Position numbers and translations under genes: made by a program. Below are positions 58,477-64,000 of a stretch of 64,000 bases of DNA, one piece after another (positions within the stretch are counted from its first letter, which is position 1; each line of letters starts with the position of its first letter). The notes beneath the pieces were generated by a model, which worked only from the letters and a program-made list of their open reading frames with translations, ran no database searches and was not told the DNA's origin. Origin of the DNA: Brachypodius melanocephalos (taxonomy: Eukaryota; Chordata; Aves; Passeriformes; Pycnonotidae); contig VZSR01000520.1 in NCBI GenBank assembly GCA_013398615.1, forward strand, positions 24,789,748 to 24,853,747. The letters are read 5' to 3'.

Positions 58477-61400
58477 ATTAACACAGCTGTTACTTATCAG
58501 GGGTGAGGTCACCTGTATGCCCTTCTCCTACAACTATTTAAGATGTATCAGGATAAAAATATTGCAAACTCACGAGCCTTTCAGCACTCACTGTCTCTTT
58601 TCCATGAACAGCTACAGTATTTGCATACCTTCTCTTACCCTCTCCTGCAGTAAAGTCCCAGCAATCACAGAAAAGAAATACAAGCTATACACATTGGTCA
58701 TTAGGATCCAGACCACACTTTGGATTTAAAAATTCCTTCCTAAAACATGCACATCTATTTCACTAATACCAACAGCAATTTTCAAATTTGAAGTGTTAAG
58801 AAAGACTGCACAAGTTCACCAGAGAACAGATGAGAGGTGTAGTGAATAGAATTTTAGTACTGTTCATTGTCCTAATTACAGTGAATAATACTTTGGCAGA
58901 AAGACTGGAGTCCTGATTGTTCCAGGAACTTCCAACAATCAACAGACTATTACCTCACTTATTTACACTGGAGACCTGATCTTCCAGTCACACAAAGCAC
59001 GTAGCATGGGCTTTAAACACATGAACAGTCTAACTGACTTGTTTGGCTCAACTGAGGTGTTGAGGAATGAACCTGAGACTGAAGCCCAGATTCCCCTGCT
59101 AAAGGCTTTCTCGGTGTTCTGCATATTGAAATCACTCCAGCCTCCATTTCTTGTCCCCTCTAAAACACCTCTGATACACTCCCTGATGTTCTGCCACCCA
59201 TCCACCACACTGGCATGATTTGACCCGAAAATTCAGTTTACTGATGGCTCACTTCCACAAAAGCCTAGTGGAGTTAAAAGGCACAAGTGAGTACTCCAGT
59301 CACTTAGGAATGGCTGGAGAGGATTGAAGGGTTTGGCTTTGTTTGCAGTAATTACAAAGGTGGTAGCTACATGAAAGCAGACCCATGAAGTTCACTTCAC
59401 TGAAAACACATTCACTTGCACTGAAAACATATCCAAATGCAAGACTTGCAAAAGGGTAGAACATTTTAAAATTCCAAGTTTCCCCAAATAAACTTCCTTT
59501 GATTCATGGGTCATCTAGAGCAATGAAAGCTAACAAGGAATAAACCTGGAACTGGAAATCGAATAATCCTATTTAATTTTATGTTGTTGACACAACTTGT
59601 TACATGTGTTTCCTACCAGAATAAATGAAATCATAGTCATCTGATTTCCAAATTACCATATCTTTTGTTTCAGAAATACAGGGTGTAAATAATTGCAGTG
59701 CAATCGCCTGTGTCTGGACCTCTCTCATCCGGAACTGTTATCAGGATTAGCATAAATTACGGTGCCATCTAATAATGAAATCATTGAACACTGATTGTGC
59801 CAGCTATTTAAACCTGTAATTATTACTCATTAGAAACGTGTTTCACATTATTTGCCCCTTGCAGGCCCAGAGCTTTTGTCTAAAGGCTTCTGCAAAAAAT
59901 TCTACAGAGAAGACCGTGGAGCAATTTGAAACAATAGGCATGAATTTCAGCTGCAAAGGCTGTCTGTCAAAAGAAACATGTTGTGGGCATCATTCATCCA
60001 ACCTGAAAGACATTTGTATCTGTTACTGCAAAGGAAAGTTTCAACAGGCAAGAAAGGAACACTCCAGTATCATTCAGATAGGTATGAAGAACATGTAGTT
60101 TTCTGCCTAAGTGGACAGTGATTAGCTCACAGTGTTTGTTATCATAATACACAATTAGCATAACATACTCTAAATTAAATAAGCTCCTGACCTAGCCAGA
60201 GGGAAGGCTTTTGGCAGCTCTTGTCATGGCTAGGTAGGGATAGACAGCTACCTGGGACACCACACCAAAGGCAGTTTAGGACAGACGCCAGAACTAAAGC
60301 AAAAATTACCGCAACCCTTGCGTGCTCCTCTGTAAAGAGTTTGCAGAAGAGAGCTGATTAAGATTTGTCAGTTGCCCTTCTGGATCAAGCTGTTTACAAG
60401 ATGAAATGTCTAAGAAGAGGCTCAGATAAGTGCTCTTCAGTCCTAAGAGATATTTTAAATCCATTTTCCTTGAGTGAAACCAATTTACTTTTTGCCATCT
60501 TCTTCCCACTGCATGTGCAAAAACTTTGTACAGAGGGTAAAATAATAGCTTTTGACACTTTCAGAAGCAAAAAGATATGAAAGCAAGAAAGGACAGACAA
60601 GTACGTATCGTATTGAAAGATCTCAGCTGACAGTGAGCCTATTTATCTTCCCTGATGACTCCTTCCAACAGCTGATTCAAGCCACAGTTTAAAGTTCCAT
60701 TCCTGTGGTGAGTGGGTTCAGCAGACACACAAACAACTCAGCTGCCAAGGTACACATCCCCTACAGACCCTCATAGCAACTGCAGGCACACCAATGAAGG
60801 CTTGAGCACTCTTGAAAGTTTAGCTTGTATTAATGCTTCACAAAACTGTAGGAGGCCTTCTCCACCTCGGCCAGGAGGGAGAATGCTGAGTCTGTCCATT
60901 CTCTGAACAGAAGGCCCTTATTTTACTTACCACAGGTTCTGCAACAGGGAGAGTTCTCCAGCCTTCTGATAATTGAGTGATTCTCCCCAGCTTCCAGCCA
61001 CTTGCACCAACATATTGCCATGATGCAAGGTCAACAAATCTAATCATTGGATGGGGCATTTAACTAATTGGTTCTGTATCCTTAAATTTCCTATCATCAC
61101 CTGGAAGGTATTACAAGCTTTACCAGAGGTTGTAATTTGATATATGCAGAATATAGGAGAAAATGTATCTTCCCTTACATGATGTAAGTGCAGCTGTTCT
61201 TTTTAGCATTAACAACTAGCAGCTTCAAAAATAAAATAAAATGCTTTCTTGAATGTGTGGGACACAATACATTCAAAACGTAAGCCACAAATGTTCTGTT
61301 GACAGGTGTTTGCAAATAAAATAAAATATTCCAGGCAAAGACAATCTAAGCTTTTTGTACCAATATGATGCTACCTGCAAGTATTTACCCTCAGATAAAA

Positions 61401-64000
61401 CTTTGCATTACCTGAATATTGCTTACTTATGCCTGTAGTCTGTGATGTTACTACTGCAAATATTTGAAATTCAATGTCTGAAACAATAAGTTAACTTGGC
61501 TTAAAAAAATTATTAGACAGTTCTATTGTACCACTACTAGCTCTAGTGGTCTGCATCACTGAATATCCTTACAGAACTGCCAGTTAACAACCCCTCCTCA
61601 AAAAAATAGAGCCATTCTTGGCTGTTCTGATCTGTATCTGTGAATGATGTGGAGCCCAAGTGTATTTTCTTTTTTATCACCAAATAGTCTTCTCCAGTAA
61701 TTTGCTGGGCAATAAGCCAGATTCTGTTACTTGGTCTTTCTCTCCAACTTTTTGGCTTTGTCAGGAAAATAAGCCCCTTTCTCTTTCCTAGGGTATATTT
61801 CCAAAAATAAGGCTTTTTCAGGTTTATTATTTATGTTTCTGGAGATAAAAAACTCTAGGAGATTGTTTATTAAAAATAAAATAAGCACTTTGATAATCTG
61901 TCAGTGTCAGTAACCTTCAACCTAGACTGTTGAAGGTTTCTATTCAACAACGCTAGTTCCTATTGCACAGGATGGAAGATACATCAAATGAAGACAAAAA
62001 ATATCCATCTTATAAAGAATTATCAAATTTTATTAAAACTGTTGAAATCTTTAAATTATTTATAGTTTATGAAATTAATCAGTATTCTTTAACACCACAC
62101 AGGATAAACTGCAATTCTATTCAAATTATTCTTCTGCTTTTTCTTTTTGACAGTAGAAACCAGGAATTTTCTTTCCATTTGACTGTAATATTATATTTGG
62201 TGCATTTATTCTGTTTTCTTCAAATAGAAGTGGTGATGTGTGGTGACACGAAAACAGACCTCATATTACCATATATTTATACTCCGTAGAAGGAATGATG
62301 GTGCATTAATAGGTTTATTAAAGAAGACTGCTGTCCTTTAGGCATATAAAAGGACAAGGCATCAACCAGCTTCACAATTATCAGCCCACTACCTATTTGT
62401 TTACTCAGTTTAACATACTGAAAACTAATCAAAGATGAGAGTCTGGGGAAAGAGGAGAGTTTAAAATAGCAGTTAGCAAATACATCATTGGAGAGCTGAG
62501 AGATTTGCACATCTTGGACAAGATACCACAGCTCTGAAGTGGTTTCACCATTTTAATGTGGATTAATTGCCTTGGTCATATTTCATTGCAAGGTTGTGAT
62601 AAAGCTTTGATTAAGAATTATCTTAGCATACCTCTGACCAAGGGAGAAAAAGGAGCACTGCTACTGCTGTTGGTACAAGAGCAAACCAACAGGCAGTCAT
62701 TCAAAGGAACTGTGTTAATGATACAAAACATGTGCTTTGTACTATTTTGTGTATTTTATACCTGCCTTCATTTCCTTACCATCTCATACAAGATAATTAC
62801 TAAAGAAAGCATTAAAGCAAAATTAGGTAAAATTTTCCTGATTGCCTATTCATACGATTACAGATAAAAGTAAGGCTATTGGGAAACACTACTTTATCAT
62901 AAATATAATGGGAAAACCAGTAAGTCCTAAAACACCTGAGATACGAGACCTTAAATAGAGCATTTCTCAATGGCCTGAAATAGCAGAAAGAGCCTCATAG
63001 GAGGTAGAATGGAGATTCAAGTGCCTCTGTGTTGTCAGCAGTATACACTGAACATACTTTAACATAGGTAAGATAAAAATGCTATTATCACATTTAATAA
63101 GTGTTAGTGTATAGGCTTTGTTGAGAGAGGTATAAATATTTTCCCATTACAATGTGCATGTGTTCACATGCAGGTATATTTAAATATGATATAATGCACT
63201 GGTATAAAGAAAACTGGGAATTGAAATCTTAGTGTGGTTATGTCTCCATAAAAGCCTGCCTAATAGCTCCAGGTCAGCAAGCCCTCAGCAATAGATGGCC
63301 TAGCTCCAAGCTGTAAGCAAAGCAATATGGTTCTAGCCTTTAAAAAACCACGAAAACATTACACCATGAAAATTGGCTTTATAAATAAAGGAGATAATAG
63401 CGTGGATGCTTAGAAGTCATTTCTCTCCACGTAAGAGGGCAAGATCTTTCTGGTATTTCTACATGGAAATTCTGAGTCTTAACCTCTCTGGGAGAGATAA
63501 ATGTGATATCAGACTCTAGAGCATTACATATTCTCTCTGTCTCTGTCCCTTTCTCTCTGTATATATTAATTTTATAGATCTTTTTATTGTCTCAACTATA
63601 CTGGTTGCGTGAGAAGCAGAACAATAGGCCAAGTACTTCCATTTCACACATGCCACCTCCATAATTCAACAAAAAATAGTAAAGAAGATCTATAAACTTG
63701 TTATAAATCAGTGCCCTAAACTAAATTTAAAAATTGTAATAGATTACCATAAAAATAATGTCATAAAAATATTATTCATCTTTCCAGTCTGTGCATGTAT
63801 GTGCTTGTGTGTGCCCACACTCAGGCCACTACCCCAGCACCAAGGCCAGTGTTCATGCTAACCCTGTGGCAAGATGCCTTCCAGGCAAGATGCCTGTGAG
63901 GATGAGCTTTAATATCTCTGTGTCTGGAAAGGTAACTGATAAATAGATCCCCTAACTACATAACTCACCTTTAGTAGTAGTGAGCCGGCCCCACTTTCTT
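58477..64000. other. Unique non-coding DNA with one regulatory-like block
   Basis: No recognisable exon, RNA gene or transposon from the gap to the window end. It contains the motif-rich block at 59590-59880 and AT-rich sequence beyond 61200. Open frames up to 108 codons (61963-62289) are unrecognised. Confidence 0.5.
59590..59880. promoter_or_regulatory. Candidate enhancer-like conserved non-coding block
   Basis: Repeat-free block with clustered motifs: GGATTA at 59744-59749 (bicoid/OTX type) running into a POU-like GCATAAAT, then AATAATGAAATCATT, TGATTGTGCCAGC, and TAATTATTACTCATTA from 59817 (homeodomain cores). Isolated CpGs (CATCCGGAAC, ATTACGGTGCC, GAAACGTG) survive in an otherwise CpG-poor region, which argues for constraint or recent low methylation. 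Function is inferred from texture only. Confidence 0.35.

Noticed and set aside
58310..58729. 139-codon open frame on the plus strand
   Set aside because: It spans 100 N, so the absence of stops is an artefact of the gap.
1..64000. CRISPR arrays, operons, tRNA/rRNA genes, CpG-island promoters
   Set aside because: No regularly spaced repeats, no tRNA B-box-like GGTTCRANNCC in a cloverleaf context, no rRNA-like sequence, and no CpG-dense promoter were seen on either strand.

Overview
This 64 kb window looks like non-coding nuclear DNA from a bird, most likely a passerine. The evidence is several 3'-truncated CR1 LINE copies of clearly different ages, a solo LTR whose sequence I recognise from memory as a common songbird endogenous-retrovirus LTR, and traces of much older amniote repeats (MIR-type SINE remnants and an L3/CR1-like LINE). 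The base composition is AT-rich with few CpGs, and I saw no CpG island. There is a single 100-N assembly gap. No bacterial, phage or organellar features are present.

I could not recognise a single protein-coding exon, tRNA, rRNA or other known RNA gene. The open frames are short, overlap on both strands and match no family I know. The longest ones (187 codons at 8782-9345 minus, 172 codons at 5475-5993 minus) are close to what chance would give in this much AT-rich DNA. The window is therefore either intergenic (gene desert) or inside a very large intron.

Layout: 1-3017 unique; 3018-3445 CR1 (minus); 3446-8039 unique; 8040-8192 MIR remnant (minus); 8193-13545 unique; 13546-14120 solo LTR (minus); 14637-14670 run of 34 C; 15280-16300 ancient L3/CR1-like LINE (plus); 16301-23184 unique; 23185-23600 old CR1 (minus); 24400-24790 candidate conserved element; 26605-26673 hairpin; 27965-28625 two more MIR remnants; 32490-32577 nested inverted and direct repeats; 34670-34943 old CR1 (plus); 38040-38640 homeobox-motif-rich block; 38775-38837 run of 63 A; 41423-41814 CR1 (plus); 45590-45960 possible old LINE (minus); 53430-53545 CR1 tip (minus); 58377-58476 N gap; 59590-59880 second motif-rich candidate conserved element; then unique sequence to the end.

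There is no gene set here to work together. The most plausible functional content is cis-regulatory, in the blocks near 38.0-38.6 kb, 59.6-59.9 kb and perhaps 24.4-24.8 kb. The main structural curiosities are the extreme homopolymers (C34, A63) and two inverted-repeat structures (26.6 kb and 32.5 kb). I did not find a convincing new biological system. All family assignments rest on comparison with remembered consensus sequences and need RepeatMasker or alignment to confirm.
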